Source: an uncultured Pelagibacteraceae bacterium
GTDB lineage: Bacteria > Pseudomonadota > Alphaproteobacteria > Pelagibacterales > Pelagibacteraceae
Length of the DNA stretch: 64,000 bases
Assembly: GCA_902607115.1 (NCBI GenBank)
Contig: CACLIZ010000001.1
Coordinates: 1-64,000 of the forward strand
Direction of reading: 5' to 3'
Shown here: piece by piece, positions 21,642-32,434 of the stretch
How positions within the stretch are numbered: position 1 is the first letter of the stretch
How the letters are laid out: the number at the start of each line of letters is the position of its first letter
Program-made: the position numbers and the translations under genes
The notes under the pieces: generated by a model
Told to the model about the DNA's origin: nothing
The model's database searches: none
The model's input: only the letters and a program-made list of their open reading frames with translations

Positions 21642-22745
21642 ATGAAAAAAAAAATTTTATTTATACAGCCATACTATTTTAGTGGAGGTCATCCATTTCA
21701 GTCATTTAATAATTTAATATTGAATTTATTAAAATATGATAAATATGATTTTTTAGTTTCAATTAATAATCATATTAAAGAAAAAAATTTTATAAAAGAT
21801 TTTAATATTATAAATAAAAAAAAAAAAATTTTTACATATGCTTCTTCTCCAAAAAGTAGCAGTAATTTGAATGTTTACAAAGCTTTTTTAAAAACATTTA
21901 TTATGAGAAAAAAATATGATTTATTTTTTTATTATGATGTGAATTTAAATATTACAAGTTTTTTGTATGTTCTTTTTAATATATTTTTTAAAAAAAAAAT
22001 TATTGTTATTTATGTTCTTTTTGGCCCAGAAAAAATTTTTCAATCTAAAATTAGATTATACTTCTTTAAATTATTCTTAAGATTAGGCAATACTAAGATA
22101 GTAACTCGAACTATAGAATTAGAAAAATCTTGGAAAAAAAGTTTTAATAATTTTAAATGGAAAATAAATCATATTCCTCCCATAGATTTTCCTAAATTAA
22201 ATAATTTCAACAATATAAGGAAAGGTAATTTAAGTTTTGGATCAGTGGGACAAATTAGATTTGGCAAATCTTTAGAATTTTTAAATTCTTTCTTTAAAAA
22301 AAATATAAAATATAATTTTTCAATTATTGGAGGATATGCAAACAAACAAAGCAAGGAAAGCTCCAGTTTTTTAGAAAAAAAATTTTTAATTTCGAACAGG
22401 ACGTTTCTTACTTTTAATGAAATTATAAAAGCAGCAGCAAAGCTTGATTATATCATATTATTATATGATAAATTTTTTGATAAAAGAAATGAGGTAAGTA
22501 CTTTGTATCTGGCTGCAAAATTAGGAATTCCAATAATATGCTTTAAAAATAATAGTTGGCTATATAAACAATTAAAAATATTTAAATTTGGATATTCTAT
22601 AAAATCTCTTAAAGAATTTTCAAATTTCCCGAAACGCAATTCTAAAAAGTATAAGTCTTATATTAGAGGTTTAAAAAAACTAAATAAAAATGTTTTACAA
22701 ATAAAAGTTAATGAAAAAAGTATGGAAAAAATTTTATTTAGTTAA
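21642..22745 (+). CDS. Glycosyltransferase (GT4-like)
   Basis: 367 aa; C-terminal half resembles GT4 (SFGSVGQIRFGKSLEFLNSF, STLYLAAKLGIPIICFKN). Confidence 0.6.
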   Translation: MKKKILFIQPYYFSGGHPFQSFNNLILNLLKYDKYDFLVSINNHIKEKNFIKDFNIINKKKKIFTYASSPKSSSNLNVYKAFLKTFIMRKKYDLFFYYDVNLNITSFLYVLFNIFFKKKIIVIYVLFGPEKIFQSKIRLYFFKLFLRLGNTKIVTRTIELEKSWKKSFNNFKWKINHIPPIDFPKLNNFNNIRKGNLSFGSVGQIRFGKSLEFLNSFFKKNIKYNFSIIGGYANKQSKESSSFLEKKFLISNRTFLTFNEIIKAAAKLDYIILLYDKFFDKRNEVSTLYLAAKLGIPIICFKNNSWLYKQLKIFKFGYSIKSLKEFSNFPKRNSKKYKSYIRGLKKLNKNVLQIKVNEKSMEKILFS

Positions 22746-22747
22746 TT

Positions 22748-23530
22748 TTATATTTTATTTTCAACACGTGACCAGATTTTCTTCATACTTAGATATACGA
22801 GTATTGTAAGTATAATTAGATATATAATTACTCTAAAACCTGTCTTATGTCTTGTCTCTAAGTGCGGCTCCGCTGACCACGCTAAAAAAGTAGTTACATC
22901 TTTTGCCATCTGTTGAGTTGTAGATTCTGTACCGTCAATATATTCAATTAATCCATCTGATAATGGTGATGACATTTTAATTTTATTTCCGTACATATAT
23001 TTATTGTAGTAAACACCATCATCTAATTCCATGTCAGCAGGAGGATCATCATATCCTAATAAAAGTGAATAGATATAGTTCGCTCCACCTTTTCTAGCCT
23101 TTACTAAAACTGACATATCTGGTGGATATGCGCCTCCATTTGCAGCTGTTGCTGCTTGAACGTTTTCATAAGGCATTACAAATTTATCCGATAACTTTGC
23201 TGGCCTAGTAAACATTTCTCCTTCACTATTTGGACCATCTATAACTTCGAAATTTGAAGCTATTGCCTTTGCCTGATTTTCTGAAAACTCTGGGCCGCCA
23301 GGTTCATAAAGATTTCGGTAACTTAAATACTTCATTGAATGACAGGCCGAACAAACCTCAGTATAAACTTGATATCCTCTTTGCAAAGACGCTTTATCAA
23401 ATTTACCAAAAAAACCTTTAAAACTCCATTCTGGGCTTAAAAGTTTAGCAGTTTTCTCAGCTGCCATAGAATTAAATCCAAAAAATAATAAAAATACTAA
23501 AGTAAATGTAATATTGAAAAACTTTCTCAT
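22748..23530 (-). CDS. petC: Cytochrome c1
   Basis: 260 aa; signal peptide, CSACH heme motif, KFVMPYENVQAATAANGGAYPPDMS, C-terminal TM. Confidence 0.96.
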   Translation of the reverse strand: MRKFFNITFTLVFLLFFGFNSMAAEKTAKLLSPEWSFKGFFGKFDKASLQRGYQVYTEVCSACHSMKYLSYRNLYEPGGPEFSENQAKAIASNFEVIDGPNSEGEMFTRPAKLSDKFVMPYENVQAATAANGGAYPPDMSVLVKARKGGANYIYSLLLGYDDPPADMELDDGVYYNKYMYGNKIKMSSPLSDGLIEYIDGTESTTQQMAKDVTTFLAWSAEPHLETRHKTGFRVIIYLIILTILVYLSMKKIWSRVENKI

Positions 23531-24786
23531 TAAATTTCTTTCTTAAATTTGGCCATTGCTTCTTTGGGTGATCCACCTATAACAGGCTCAATTATGCTTA
23601 ATGGAACTTCTAAGGTTTTTTCTTTTTTTCCTAAAAAAGGAAGTATAAATAAAAAATGAATGAAATAATATGCAGTTGCAACTCTTGCAATTAATAAATA
23701 AGTTCCTTCTGCGGGCATAGCCCCCATGTAACCAAGTATAATTACATCGGCAACTAAAAACCAATAAAACTGTTTGTAAATTGGTCTAAATATAGCTGAC
23801 CTCACTTTAGATGTATCTAGCCATGGTAATATAACTAGTACAAAAATTGCAGCAAACATAGCTATAACTCCTAAAAGTTTATCAGGTACAGATCTTAAAA
23901 TTGCATAAAAAGGTAATAGATACCATTCGGGAACTATATGAGCCGGAGTTACAAGTGGGTTGGCTTCTATATAATTATCCGCATGTCCTAGTATATTTGG
24001 TGAATAAAATACAAAAAAAGCAAAAACTATTAAAAATAGTAACAATGCAAATGCATCCTTTACCACAATGTATGGATGAAAGGGTACTGTATCATTAGAT
24101 GGTTTTTTTATTTCAATTCCAATAGGATTGTTATTTCCAGGAACATGAAGTGCCCAAATATGAAGCACTACTAATCCTAAAATTAAAAAAGGTAAAAGGT
24201 AATGTAAACTAAAAAATCTAGTAAGAGTTGGATTATCTACTGAATAACCTCCCCAAAGCCAATTAACTACGCTCTCTCCAATAAATGGTATAGCGCTAAA
24301 TAAATTTGTGATTACAGTTGCTCCCCAAAAACTCATCTGACCCCATGGAAGAACATATCCCATAAAAGCTGTAGCCATCATTAAAAAATAAATAATCATT
24401 CCTATGATCCAGATTACTTCCCTTGGAGACTTGTAAGATCCATAATACAGAGATCTAAAAATATGTATATAAACTGCTAAAAAAAACATAGAAGCACCAT
24501 TTGCATGAACATAACGTATTAGCCATCCATAATTTACATCTCGCATAATATGTTCTACGCTTTCAAAAGCTAAGTCAGAATGAGCTATATAATGCATTCC
24601 TAATATTATTCCGGTAACTATTTGGGTAATTAAACAAAAAGTTAATATTCCTCCAAATGTCCACCAATAGTTTAGATTTTTGGGCGTAGGATATTCTTGT
24701 AGGTGATTTGAAAGAGTAAGCAGAGGCAAACGATCATTAAACCATTTTCCTAACTTTGAAGCAGGTTGATAATCGTGATCACTCAT
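23530..24786 (-). CDS. petB: Cytochrome b of the bc1 complex
   Basis: 418 aa; [44 protein letters not shown]. Confidence 0.98.
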   Translation of the reverse strand: MSDHDYQPASKLGKWFNDRLPLLTLSNHLQEYPTPKNLNYWWTFGGILTFCLITQIVTGIILGMHYIAHSDLAFESVEHIMRDVNYGWLIRYVHANGASMFFLAVYIHIFRSLYYGSYKSPREVIWIIGMIIYFLMMATAFMGYVLPWGQMSFWGATVITNLFSAIPFIGESVVNWLWGGYSVDNPTLTRFFSLHYLLPFLILGLVVLHIWALHVPGNNNPIGIEIKKPSNDTVPFHPYIVVKDAFALLLFLIVFAFFVFYSPNILGHADNYIEANPLVTPAHIVPEWYLLPFYAILRSVPDKLLGVIAMFAAIFVLVILPWLDTSKVRSAIFRPIYKQFYWFLVADVIILGYMGAMPAEGTYLLIARVATAYYFIHFLFILPFLGKKEKTLEVPLSIIEPVIGGSPKEAMAKFKKEI

Positions 24787-24788
24787 TT

Positions 24789-25307
24789 TTATCCTATTTT
24801 AATTGTTTTGCTGTCAACGAATACATATTTTGGAACTTCCAAATTTGTTGGTGCAGGACCTTTTCTTATTCTTCCTGAAGTATCATAGTGTGAACCATGA
24901 CAAGGACAAAACCAAGCATTATAATCTCCTTTATCTGTTAAAGGCACGCATCCCAGATGAGTACAAACTCCAAGCATTACAAGCCACTCAGGATTTTCTG
25001 CTCTATCTTCATCTTTTTCTGGATGTTTTAAATCTTTTAAATCTACTGCTCTTGCACTATCTATTTCTTCCTGCGTTCTTCTTTTTATAAATACTGGTTT
25101 GCCTCTCCATAAAACTGTTATTGATTGACCTGGTTGCAATCCACTAATATCCACTTCTGTGCTTGCCAAAGCTTTTACGGAAGCATCTGGATTCATTTGA
25201 TCAATTAAAGGCCAAACAGCAGCACCAACTCCCACTGCCCCAGCCGCTGTAGTAGCTGTTACTATAAAATCTCTTCTATTTGGCTTTTTTTTATCAGATT
25301 CGGACAT
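24789..25307 (-). CDS. petA: Ubiquinol-cytochrome c reductase Rieske iron-sulfur subunit
   Basis: 172 aa; Tat-like [23 protein letters not shown] and CPCHGSHYD cluster motifs. Confidence 0.98.
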   Translation of the reverse strand: MSESDKKKPNRRDFIVTATTAAGAVGVGAAVWPLIDQMNPDASVKALASTEVDISGLQPGQSITVLWRGKPVFIKRRTQEEIDSARAVDLKDLKHPEKDEDRAENPEWLVMLGVCTHLGCVPLTDKGDYNAWFCPCHGSHYDTSGRIRKGPAPTNLEVPKYVFVDSKTIKIG

Positions 25308-25376
25308 CTTTACTATTTTAAATCTCCTTTAATATATGATTTCATATAAGAAAAGAGATATTTTTCTATAGTAACA

Positions 25377-25847
25377 ATGACACAGAATATAAGTTATTCA
25401 GGCCCTAAAATAGCCCTTTATCAACCTGATATTCCTCAGAATACAGCAGCTATAGTGAGAACATGTTCTTGTTTAGGAATTGGACTTGAAATAATAGAAC
25501 CATGTGGTTTTTTTTTAACAGATCCAAGATTCAAAAGAATCGTTATGGATTACATGGATATATCTTCCATTAAATTTTATAAAAGCTATGAGAGTTTCAA
25601 AAAAGCTAAGATTAACAAAAGAGTTGTCCTAGCAACAACTAAAGCAAAGGAAATTTATACTAATTTTAAATTTAGCAGAGATGATACATTATTATTTGGA
25701 AGGGAAAGCTCTGGAGTGCCTGAAAGTTTACATAAAAGTATTAAATACAAAATAAAAATACCAATGATTGAAAACAAAAGATCTTTGAATCTTGCAACAT
25801 CAGTGGCTATAATTACTTCGGAAAGTTTGAGACAAATTTTATATTAA
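25377..25847 (+). CDS. trmL: tRNA (cytidine(34)-2'-O)-methyltransferase (SPOUT)
   Basis: 156 aa; LYQPDIPQNTAAIVRTC, FGRESSGVPE, IPMIENKRSLNLATSVAI. Confidence 0.92.
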   Translation: MTQNISYSGPKIALYQPDIPQNTAAIVRTCSCLGIGLEIIEPCGFFLTDPRFKRIVMDYMDISSIKFYKSYESFKKAKINKRVVLATTKAKEIYTNFKFSRDDTLLFGRESSGVPESLHKSIKYKIKIPMIENKRSLNLATSVAIITSESLRQILY

Positions 25848-25849
25848 AA

Positions 25850-26677
25850 ATGAAAATAAATTTAAAACAAGAACTAACAAAGCAATGGTTTAAAAACCTG
25901 CAAGAAATTATTTGTAAAAATATTGAAGAGTTAGAAAATAATAAAGTATTATTTAAAAGTAAAACATGGTCTCGTAATAAAAATAAAAATGAAGGTGGTG
26001 GAGAATCTAAATTATTAGAAAATGGAAAAATATTTGACAAAGTTGGGGTAAATTATTCTGAGGTTTATGGAAAATTTCCTAAGGAACTTAAAGGAAAAAT
26101 TCCAGGTACTAAAAAAAGTGCTAATTTTTGGGCTTCTGGAATATCAATTGTAATGCATATGAAAAATCCTTTTATGCCCACTATGCATTTTAACTCACGC
26201 TATATTTATACTACACATGGATGGTTTGGTGGCGGTATAGATATAACTCCATGTTTTAAAGATGAAAAATTAAAAAAATGGTTCCATAAAAGTCTTAAAA
26301 TTATGTGTGATGGTCACAATAAAAAATATTATAAAAATTATAGTAAATGGTGTGATAAGTATTTTTATTTACCACATCGAAGTGAAACGAGAGGTATAGG
26401 TGGAATTTTTTTTGATTATAAAAAAAATAGTTGGGAAAATGATTTTCATTTTGTTAAAGATGTAGGTTTAGAATTCATGAAGGTATTTAATGAAATAATC
26501 GCCAAAAAAAAGAAAGTTAAATGGTCAAGAAATGATAAAGAAATTCAGTACATAAAAAGAGGCAGATATGTTGAATTTAATCTTCTATATGATAGAGGAA
26601 CAAAGTTTGGTCTACAAACAGGTGGTAATATAGATGCAATTTTAATGTCGCTACCTCCTTTGGCGAAATGGAAATAA
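25850..26677 (+). CDS. hemF: Oxygen-dependent coproporphyrinogen III oxidase
   Basis: 275 aa; PTMHFNSRYI, WFGGGIDITPCF, RGIGGIFFDY, EFNLLYDRGTKFGLQTGG. Confidence 0.97.
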   Translation: MKINLKQELTKQWFKNLQEIICKNIEELENNKVLFKSKTWSRNKNKNEGGGESKLLENGKIFDKVGVNYSEVYGKFPKELKGKIPGTKKSANFWASGISIVMHMKNPFMPTMHFNSRYIYTTHGWFGGGIDITPCFKDEKLKKWFHKSLKIMCDGHNKKYYKNYSKWCDKYFYLPHRSETRGIGGIFFDYKKNSWENDFHFVKDVGLEFMKVFNEIIAKKKKVKWSRNDKEIQYIKRGRYVEFNLLYDRGTKFGLQTGGNIDAILMSLPPLAKWK

Positions 26678-27154
26678 ATGGAAAAGGAACCAATTACAAT
26701 TCAAGGTCTAGAAAAATTAAAACAAGAATTAAAATTTTTAAAAGAAGAAAAAAGACCAGAAATAATTAATGCAATTGCTGAAGCAAGATCACATGGAGAT
26801 TTAAAAGAGAATGCAGAATATCATGCAGCAAAAGAACAACAATCTCATAGTGAAGGAAGAATTCAAGAAATTGAAAACAGTATAGCTACAGCAAATGTAA
26901 TTGATGTCACAAAACTTAACAACAATGGTAAAGTTATATTTGGTTCAACGGTATCTTTACAAAATTTAGATACTAACGAAAAAATTGAGTATAAAATTGT
27001 TGGGAAAGATGAGGCAGACCTTGAGCAAAAATTAATTTATTTTAAATCACCAATAGGAAAAGGTTTAATTGGAAAAAATAGAAATGATTTAGTTGAAATA
27101 AAAACTCCAAATGGTGTTAAAAACTTTGAAATTTTTGATGTTAAATACGTTTAG
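26678..27154 (+). CDS. greA: Transcription elongation factor GreA
   Basis: 158 aa; [32 protein letters not shown]. Confidence 0.97.
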   Translation: MEKEPITIQGLEKLKQELKFLKEEKRPEIINAIAEARSHGDLKENAEYHAAKEQQSHSEGRIQEIENSIATANVIDVTKLNNNGKVIFGSTVSLQNLDTNEKIEYKIVGKDEADLEQKLIYFKSPIGKGLIGKNRNDLVEIKTPNGVKNFEIFDVKYV

Positions 27155-28424
27155 ATTTGACTATTTCTTCAATTTGATTATTTGAAATTTTAAAATTATT
27201 ATTTAACCATTGTTCTTCAATTTCTTTGAGTATAGACCCTAATAGTCTACCCTCTTGTAAATCAAATTTACTAATTAAATCCTTAGCATTGACTGGCATT
27301 ACAGGAATTTTAAATTCTATAAAATGTTTTTTTAAATCTATTAGATAGTTTTTATTTTTTTTAGTTGTTAGAATTTTATAATCTAAAATATCAATTAAAT
27401 TATCTTTCCCATTTTTTAATAGTATTTTTGATAAATTTTCTTTAGTAAAATGATCTTTTATTTTGTCTTCTGAAAATATTGAATTTAATAAAATAATTAT
27501 ATCTTTTTCTTTGTTTGATAAATTATATTTATAAATAAAGTAATCACAATCATCACCTTTATCTATTAATAACAATGACAAGATAAAAGCAAAATTTTTA
27601 TTTCTTAAAATGTCATTGCTTAATTTATCCAATTTATTTATTTTATTAGTATTTTTTAGTTCAGGAAAAATTAATAAAAATAACTCTTTAGAAATTTTAT
27701 CGGAATTAATTTTGCTAAAATTTTCAATGCAAATTATTTTTTTTAATTCTTGTAATTGTCTATCCTTAGAAACTTGTTTTAGACCACTTAGGTTTTGTTT
27801 TATAATTTTAACAGTGTTTTTATCATGTTTATTCCTGCTATAACCTAGAAAGAATCTTACATATCGAAGAATTCTTAGGTAATCTTCTTTTATCCTACTT
27901 GCTGGATCTCCAATAAATTTAATTAATCCATCATTTAAATCCTTCTTTCCATTAAATGGATCAAATAAATTTCCATCAATATCTGCATAAATTGCATTTA
28001 TAGTAAAGTCCCTCCTAGATGCATCTTCTAGCCAATTTTTTGTATACTCAACTTGAGCATGCCTGCCATCAGTTTTAACATCTTTTCTTAAAGAAGTTAT
28101 TTCAAAAGTTTTTTTATTTATAACTGCGGTAACTGTTCCATGAACAATTCCTGTTTCATAAAAATTGATATTATTTTTTTTTAAAACTTCTATTACATTC
28201 TGTGGTTCTAAATTTATTGATAAATCTATGTCGTTAATGATTTCATTATTAATTAATTTTCTTACACATCCTCCAACAAATCTTACCTCTGTTTCATCTG
28301 AGTAAGTGTTAAATGATTTGAATAAATCTTGAATTTCTTTTTGTGAAACTAGTTCTTTAAAATTAGTTTTATCTTTGAAAGTCTCTTTTTTTGATTTAAA
28401 TAATTTATTTATAAAATTAATCAT
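27141..28424 (-). CDS. cca: CCA tRNA nucleotidyltransferase / poly(A) polymerase family
   Basis: 427 aa; [50 protein letters not shown]. Confidence 0.93.
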   Translation of the reverse strand: MINFINKLFKSKKETFKDKTNFKELVSQKEIQDLFKSFNTYSDETEVRFVGGCVRKLINNEIINDIDLSINLEPQNVIEVLKKNNINFYETGIVHGTVTAVINKKTFEITSLRKDVKTDGRHAQVEYTKNWLEDASRRDFTINAIYADIDGNLFDPFNGKKDLNDGLIKFIGDPASRIKEDYLRILRYVRFFLGYSRNKHDKNTVKIIKQNLSGLKQVSKDRQLQELKKIICIENFSKINSDKISKELFLLIFPELKNTNKINKLDKLSNDILRNKNFAFILSLLLIDKGDDCDYFIYKYNLSNKEKDIIILLNSIFSEDKIKDHFTKENLSKILLKNGKDNLIDILDYKILTTKKNKNYLIDLKKHFIEFKIPVMPVNAKDLISKFDLQEGRLLGSILKEIEEQWLNNNFKISNNQIEEIVKSKRI

Positions 28425-28427
28425 ATA

Positions 28428-28501
28428 TGGCTGGGGCGCTAGGATTCGAACCTAGGATGGCGGTACCAAAAACCGCTGCCTTACCACTTGGCTACGCCCC
28501 A
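28428..28501 (-). tRNA. tRNA-Gln (anticodon TTG), CCA encoded
   Basis: Minus strand TGGGGCGTAGCCAAGTGGTAAGGCAGCGGTTTTTGGTACCGCCATCCTAGGTTCGAATCCTAGCGCCCCAGCCA; acceptor TGGGGCG/CGCCCCA, anticodon stem GCGGT/ACCGC, T-arm CTAGGTTCGAATCCTAG. Confidence 0.97.
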
Positions 28502-28534
28502 AAATTGTTTTTGATATATCACAAAAAAAAAGCT

Positions 28535-29377
28535 TTATATAGTTTTTGATACAATACTCCAATGATTTTTAAATTTTTTCTTAATTAATTTTAACCCATT
28601 TATAGCAGACTTTTTGTTTGAAAAATAAGCGACTATTACAGATCCTGAGCCAGTCATTCTGACAAATTTGACTTTATTAATATTAGACAAAAATATCTTT
28701 ATTTTTCCTAAAATTGGATAAAGTTTAAATGCTGGTATTTCTAAATCATTTTTAGCATACTTTAAAAATTGAATTTTAAAGACTTTGCTAGAAATTTTTA
28801 TTCTATTTTTAGAAAAAAATTTAAATCTTTTGTAAATTTCTTTAGTTGAACAGCCTACTTTTGGCTTTACCAAAAGTGCAAATAAAGCCATTTTTACATT
28901 ATATTTTTTGATACTTTTTTTATTAAATAAAATTAAGTTTTTACGATCTAATCCTAAAAACACATCAGAACCTATTTGATTGCAAATATTAAATATCTCT
29001 TTTTTTGATAGTTGAATTATTTTTTTTTTTAAAAAATAGTTTAAAAGAAATGCGGCGTTCATTGAGCCTCCACCTAGTCCTGACTGTTGTGGGATATTTT
29101 TCTTTACTTGAATTTTATATTTTTTTTTTAAAACAATTTTTTTATCTAAAATATCTAATAATTTTGAAATAGTATTTTTCTTATTTAAATTTTTAGAAAA
29201 AGGGCCAATAAATTTCACGATATGTTTTTTTTTATTTATTTGTTGGATATAAATTTCATCATAAAAATTTAAGAAACTAACTATACTTTCTATTTTATGA
29301 AATCCATCTTTCTCTTTTTTTAAAACATTCAAAGATAAATTAATTTTTGCATAAGATTTAATTAAAGTTTTTTTCAT
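28535..29377 (-). CDS. ispE: 4-diphosphocytidyl-2-C-methyl-D-erythritol kinase
   Basis: 280 aa; SYAKINLSLNVLKKEKDGFHKIESI, IPQQSGLGGGSMNAA, MTGSGS. Confidence 0.95.
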   Translation of the reverse strand: MKKTLIKSYAKINLSLNVLKKEKDGFHKIESIVSFLNFYDEIYIQQINKKKHIVKFIGPFSKNLNKKNTISKLLDILDKKIVLKKKYKIQVKKNIPQQSGLGGGSMNAAFLLNYFLKKKIIQLSKKEIFNICNQIGSDVFLGLDRKNLILFNKKSIKKYNVKMALFALLVKPKVGCSTKEIYKRFKFFSKNRIKISSKVFKIQFLKYAKNDLEIPAFKLYPILGKIKIFLSNINKVKFVRMTGSGSVIVAYFSNKKSAINGLKLIKKKFKNHWSIVSKTI

Positions 29378-29379
29378 AC

Positions 29380-31065
29380 TTACGAATTTTTTAATCCAAA
29401 TAATAATTTTTTATTTATATCTTTTTTTAATTTATCCTCTGCTTCCTCTGATGATAATGCAGTATTCCAATAGTAAATAGCTTGTAATTTCATATTTAAT
29501 CTCCAAAGAACATCTCCGTAATGATCATTCACAACAGGATCTTCTGGCATTATCAATAAAGCATTTTTTAAAAATTTTTCAGCTGAAATATAATCTTCGG
29601 TCAAGTAGTAAGCCCAACCTACAGAGTCGATAATATATGGATCAGTTTGTGTTTGCTCATATGCCTTTAAAAGCATTTCCATTGATTGCTTAATTTTTAT
29701 TTTTCGCTCAAGCCAACTATAAGCTAAATAATTTAAAACATACGGCTGATCTGGATTTAGTTCTAAAGATAGCAATAAATCTTTGTCAGCTTTTTTATAA
29801 TCTTTGAGTCTTTCATAGCTTCCTCCTCTTCTATAAAGAATATCAGCATATGAGTCGGAGTCTTTGCTAATTTCATCAAGAGCGAAGTTGTAATTTTCAA
29901 TTGATTTATTGTATTCTTTAAATCTTTTATAAATATTTCCTAAATCAAAATAAACTTTTGGGGATTTAAGTTTTAAATTTTTTATTTTTGAATTTAGAAA
30001 AGTTAATGATTTTTCTTTTCCTTGCTCTTCTTTTAAAATATTAAATTCTTTTTTAATTCTATACCAATAATAAAAACCATCGTTATCATTAAATTTCTTT
30101 AATACTTTTTTTACCTTTTCTTCCTTATTCATCAAGTAGTAATTTTCAGCAGCCAAAGAAAGATTAAATTTAAATTTTGGATTAAGATAATTTGAAATAT
30201 ATAAGTAAAAATTCGACATACCATATTCCTCTTGTGAAGAGTAAAGATTTGAAATTAAAAAAAATATTTCAGCAAGAATATCAGTTTCAGATTTACAGGA
30301 AAATATTTTAGAAAAATTATCAAACTTAGATAGATCAATCCAATTTTTGGATTGTAGAATTAATAATGTGCTTGTTATTGGTTCTATTTTTAAAGATACA
30401 TTCTTTGCAGACTCATATTCATTTTTATTAATTAAATTTGATATGTAAAAAAATATATATCTTGAATAGTCTCCACTGTCTGAGTTTAGCAATGCAGAAA
30501 AATAATTGTTGGCTCTATCATCGTCTAAATAGCAGTATTGAAAGGATAGAAGAATGTTGCCTAAATTTCCGTAATTTTTGACCTCTGATACTTTTTTTTC
30601 TAAGAATAGTTGGTTGTATGACTTTAATATTTCATAAATAATTTGCTCAAATGAATTTGGTATTAATATACTTTTCATAGCCAATAAGTGATGGTTTGCT
30701 TTATTAAAATCGCTTTTTTTTAAAGCATCGACTGTTAATAAAAGAGATGTTTGAAAATTATTTATATTATTTTTTGATTTAAAAACTTTGATTTGATTTA
30801 TGGCTTCACGAACTTTATTATTTAATACTAAGCTTTCAACGTATTTATCAAAATAGCTTGGATAATCTCTTAGAATACTTTTTGTAGAGTCAAAGTATTT
30901 TATAGATAGATCATTATCTCCATTTTCATATGAAACAAGCGCCGAAAAATAATTTGATAAATATCTCTGGTTGAAATTATTATTTTCAGTTGATTTTGAA
31001 AAAACTGATGAATGGTATAAAAATATAAGAAATATAAATAAAGCTTTTAAAAATCTAACTAACAT
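29380..31065 (-). CDS. Tetratricopeptide repeat protein, probably exported
   Basis: 561 aa; hydrophobic N-terminus, C-terminal TPR pattern (ADILYRRGGSYERLKDYKKADKDLLLSLELNPDQPYVLNYLAYSW). Confidence 0.85.
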   Translation of the reverse strand: MLVRFLKALFIFLIFLYHSSVFSKSTENNNFNQRYLSNYFSALVSYENGDNDLSIKYFDSTKSILRDYPSYFDKYVESLVLNNKVREAINQIKVFKSKNNINNFQTSLLLTVDALKKSDFNKANHHLLAMKSILIPNSFEQIIYEILKSYNQLFLEKKVSEVKNYGNLGNILLSFQYCYLDDDRANNYFSALLNSDSGDYSRYIFFYISNLINKNEYESAKNVSLKIEPITSTLLILQSKNWIDLSKFDNFSKIFSCKSETDILAEIFFLISNLYSSQEEYGMSNFYLYISNYLNPKFKFNLSLAAENYYLMNKEEKVKKVLKKFNDNDGFYYWYRIKKEFNILKEEQGKEKSLTFLNSKIKNLKLKSPKVYFDLGNIYKRFKEYNKSIENYNFALDEISKDSDSYADILYRRGGSYERLKDYKKADKDLLLSLELNPDQPYVLNYLAYSWLERKIKIKQSMEMLLKAYEQTQTDPYIIDSVGWAYYLTEDYISAEKFLKNALLIMPEDPVVNDHYGDVLWRLNMKLQAIYYWNTALSSEEAEDKLKKDINKKLLFGLKNS

Positions 31066-31076
31066 TTTTTTAATAT

Positions 31077-31781
31077 ATGGAAATAAATCGTAAAAATCAA
31101 AGTGACAATAATTTTGAAGAAGTTATGGATTTATTTGAAATTGATTATGTTTATGAAAATAAGCCAATTAAAAGAACTTTTGATGAACCTAATTTAGAAA
31201 ATAAACAATCTTTACTAGAAAATTTGAAAAAAAAAATTTTAAGTATTTCGGATTGTGAATTAAAAAAAAATTCTAATCAAGTAGTCTTTAGCGATGGCAA
31301 TCCTAGTAGCCCAATTATGATTATAGGTGAAGGACCAGGGCAAAAAGAAGACGAGATAGGCAAACCTTTTGTTGGTGATGCGGGTATGCTTTTAAATAGG
31401 ATGCTTGAAGCCATTAATATCAAAAGACCAAAAGTTTATATTACCAATGTAGTAAATTATAGGCCTCCGAATAACAGAAAACCAGAACTGTCAGAGATAA
31501 ATAGATACTCGGTCTTTTTAAGAGAACATATAAATATTATTGATCCAAAAATACTTATACTAATGGGAGGTACTGCTATGGAGGCTTTATTCGGTCAAAC
31601 CTTAAAAATATCTAAAGAAAGAGGTAAATGGAAAGAACTTATTGTTAATCAAAAAACATACTTAACAATTTTAACGTTTCACCCTGCTTACCTACTAAGA
31701 CAACCTGACCAAAAAAAATTCTCTTGGTCTGATCTAAAAATGATCAGAAAAAAGATAGATGAACTAAAAATTAATATTTAA
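31077..31781 (+). CDS. Uracil-DNA glycosylase (family 4-like)
   Basis: 234 aa; IMIIGEGPGQKEDEIGKPFVGDAGMLLNRML, LTFHPAYLLRQP. Confidence 0.92.
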   Translation: MEINRKNQSDNNFEEVMDLFEIDYVYENKPIKRTFDEPNLENKQSLLENLKKKILSISDCELKKNSNQVVFSDGNPSSPIMIIGEGPGQKEDEIGKPFVGDAGMLLNRMLEAINIKRPKVYITNVVNYRPPNNRKPELSEINRYSVFLREHINIIDPKILILMGGTAMEALFGQTLKISKERGKWKELIVNQKTYLTILTFHPAYLLRQPDQKKFSWSDLKMIRKKIDELKINI

Positions 31782-32353
31782 TGAAAAAAATTATAGCTGG
31801 AGTGGATGAAGTTGGCAGAGGAAGTCTGGTAGGACCAGTTTTTGCAGCAGCTGTAATATTCAAAAAAAATGAAGATAAAAAAAAGTTTAAAGATTCCAAA
31901 CAACTTTCAAAAGAAAAAAGAAATAGTCTAGAAAAATATATTAAGAAAAACTGCATATGCGCTATTGGTTCAGCTTCTTTAAAAGAAATTGAAAAACTAA
32001 ATATTTTAAATGCAAGTTTATTAGCTATGAAAAGATCAATAAAAAAACTTAAAATTAAACCTACAATGACACTAATTGATGGGAATAAAGTACCAGATAT
32101 AATTGGCTATAAATTAAAGTGTATAATTAAAGGTGATCAAAAAATACCTGAAATATCAGCTGCTTCTATTATTGCTAAGGTTGCTAGAGATAGACTTATT
32201 ACAAAAATGTCAAAAAAATTTAATAGATACGCTTGGGATAAAAATGCAGGCTATGGAACTAAACAACATTTATCAGCAATTAAGAAATTTGGAGTAACTA
32301 AGCATCATCGGAAAACGTTCAGCCCTATACACAATATATTGAGTCCCAATTAA
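31781..32353 (+). CDS. rnhB: Ribonuclease HII
   Basis: 190 aa; AGVDEVGRGSLVGPVFAAAV, ISAASIIAKVARD. Confidence 0.97.
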   Translation: MKKIIAGVDEVGRGSLVGPVFAAAVIFKKNEDKKKFKDSKQLSKEKRNSLEKYIKKNCICAIGSASLKEIEKLNILNASLLAMKRSIKKLKIKPTMTLIDGNKVPDIIGYKLKCIIKGDQKIPEISAASIIAKVARDRLITKMSKKFNRYAWDKNAGYGTKQHLSAIKKFGVTKHHRKTFSPIHNILSPN

Positions 32354-32392
32354 ATCATACAACAAGACGAGTCCATTTTTTTCAATCTCTGG

Positions 32393-32421
32393 TTGACGTA
32401 GAATCCACGCTGGAGTCTAAT
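32393..32421 (+). promoter_or_regulatory. Candidate sigma70-like promoter of the ccrM-like gene: TTGACG-N17-TCTAAT, overlapped by GANTC sites
   Basis: TTGACG 32393-32398, 17-nt spacer, TCTAAT 32416-32421; GANTC at 32341-32345, 32369-32373, 32401-32405, 32413-32417; ATG at 32435. Confidence 0.6.
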
Positions 32422-32434
32422 TGTTTTTTTAAAA

